A program made the position numbers and the translations under genes. A stretch of DNA of 64,000 nt from Brevibacillus humidisoli (GTDB lineage: Bacteria; Bacillota; Bacilli; Brevibacillales; Brevibacillaceae): the NCBI RefSeq assembly GCF_020923435.1, contig NZ_CP087263.1, forward strand, positions 1,197,970-1,261,969, given 5' to 3'. Below, one piece after another: positions 63,611 to 64,000 of the stretch; position 1 is the stretch's first letter, and every line of letters starts with the position of its first letter. Under the pieces are notes generated by a model that was not told the origin of the DNA, ran no database searches, and saw only the letters and a list, made by a program, of their open reading frames with translations.

Positions 63611-64000
63611 TCATTTGTCTGTCGCCGTTACAACCCGTTCCGTTCCCGTGTACACATTCATTTTGCCATTGCGGACAAACCCAATTGCCGTAATCCCCAA
63701 TTCTTCGGCTAGTGTTAAGGCCAGATCAGTCGGTGCCGACTTGGAGATCAAGATCCCGGCACCGATTTTTGCTGCTTTCAGCAGGACTTCTGATGAGATG
63801 CGGCCGCTGAAAACCAGCAGTTTATCGGTCATTTCGACTTGATTTTGCAGGCAGTAGCCATAGATTTTATCCAGCGCGTTGTGGCGGCCAATGTCGGAAT
63901 AGCGGACAACGATGCCCTGAGTGGTGCACAGAGCGGCATTGTGTACACCGCCTGTACTCTGGTGAATCAGCGATCCCTGCTGCAGTTCATCCATTAGCCG
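63611..64000 (-). CDS. fdhD: formate dehydrogenase accessory sulfurtransferase FdhD, C-terminal part
   Basis: The frame stays open to the window edge, so the N-terminal half is missing. Visible: GGVHNAALCTTQGIVVRYSD, DIGRHNALDKIYGYCL, LVFSGRISSEVLLKAAKIGA and ILISKSAPTDLALTLAEELG, all FdhD marks. FdhD moves sulphur from IscS to the molybdenum cofactor of formate dehydrogenase. The catalytic Cys loop lies upstream, outside the window. Confidence 0.93.
   Translation of the reverse strand, partial: RLMDELQQGSLIHQSTGGVHNAALCTTQGIVVRYSDIGRHNALDKIYGYCLQNQVEMTDKLLVFSGRISSEVLLKAAKIGAGILISKSAPTDLALTLAEELGITAIGFVRNGKMNVYTGTERVVTATDK

Overview
The window looks like chromosomal DNA of an endospore-forming Bacillales bacterium of moderate GC content. 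The gene order ylbH-coaD-ylbJ-ylbK-ylbL-ylbM-ylbN-rpmF, then fapR-plsX-fab, rnc-smc-ftsY-ylxM-ffh-rpsP-ylqC-ylqD-rimM-trmD-rplS-lepB-ylqF-rnhB-ylqG-ylqH, is the Firmicutes arrangement known from Bacillus subtilis. FapR, YlbJ, CotF-type coat proteins, PdaA and separate Ku/LigD genes fit a spore former. The rpmF-fapR-plsX-fabH junction is closer to the Brevibacillus/Paenibacillus layout than to B. subtilis. The genus is my inference and was not tested by any search. No rRNA, tRNA, CRISPR array or intact insertion sequence was seen.

Left third (1-29,000), mostly accessory and physiology genes. It opens with a prophage or phage-tail remnant (tape-measure fragment and a frameshifted beta-helix tail-spike protein), then a GT2 glycosyltransferase. 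A regulatory stretch follows, with a candidate 55-nt small RNA, a LexA-like box in front of an orphan YolD gene, a frameshifted YetF, a cold-shock gene behind a long hairpin, and a decayed group II intron domain V. Next come a manganese catalase, an HD-GYP c-di-GMP phosphodiesterase, several tiny genes, a frameshifted lipoprotein phosphodiesterase, UppP, a VOC protein and two coat proteins. A c-di-GMP-I riboswitch lies over an unknown 110-aa gene. After that are a phosphate transporter with its DUF47 partner, Lgt, an NHEJ operon (ku, separate ligase and polymerase) and the ylbH-ylbN/rpmF block.

Middle (30,400-53,000), housekeeping. A FapR-regulated fatty-acid and phospholipid operon (fapR, plsX, fabH, fabD, fabG, acpP, fabF) runs into RNase III, SMC and the SRP genes (ftsY, ylxM, ffh). 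A Yip1-type membrane protein gene interrupts ftsY-ylxM. Then come ribosome and tRNA maturation genes (rpsP, khpA, ylqD, rimM, trmD, rplS), signal peptidase, RbgA, RNase HII, a FliK/FlhB-like pair and YraN.

Right end (53,200-64,000). A phosphopantetheinyl transferase with an apparent ATC start, deoD, type I pantothenate kinase, a ComM-type AAA+ protein, a prohibitin-like protein, an acidic stalk-domain secreted protein, PdaA, DUF1284, a deacetylase-like lipoprotein, and the C-terminal part of fdhD cut by the window edge.

One cross-cutting observation concerns data quality. Four otherwise sensible genes are broken by single-base length differences in short homopolymers (near 2425, 6413, 12010/12075 and 30276). 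Either the source assembly has homopolymer errors or these are real disruptions, so the affected genes should be confirmed before being called pseudogenes.
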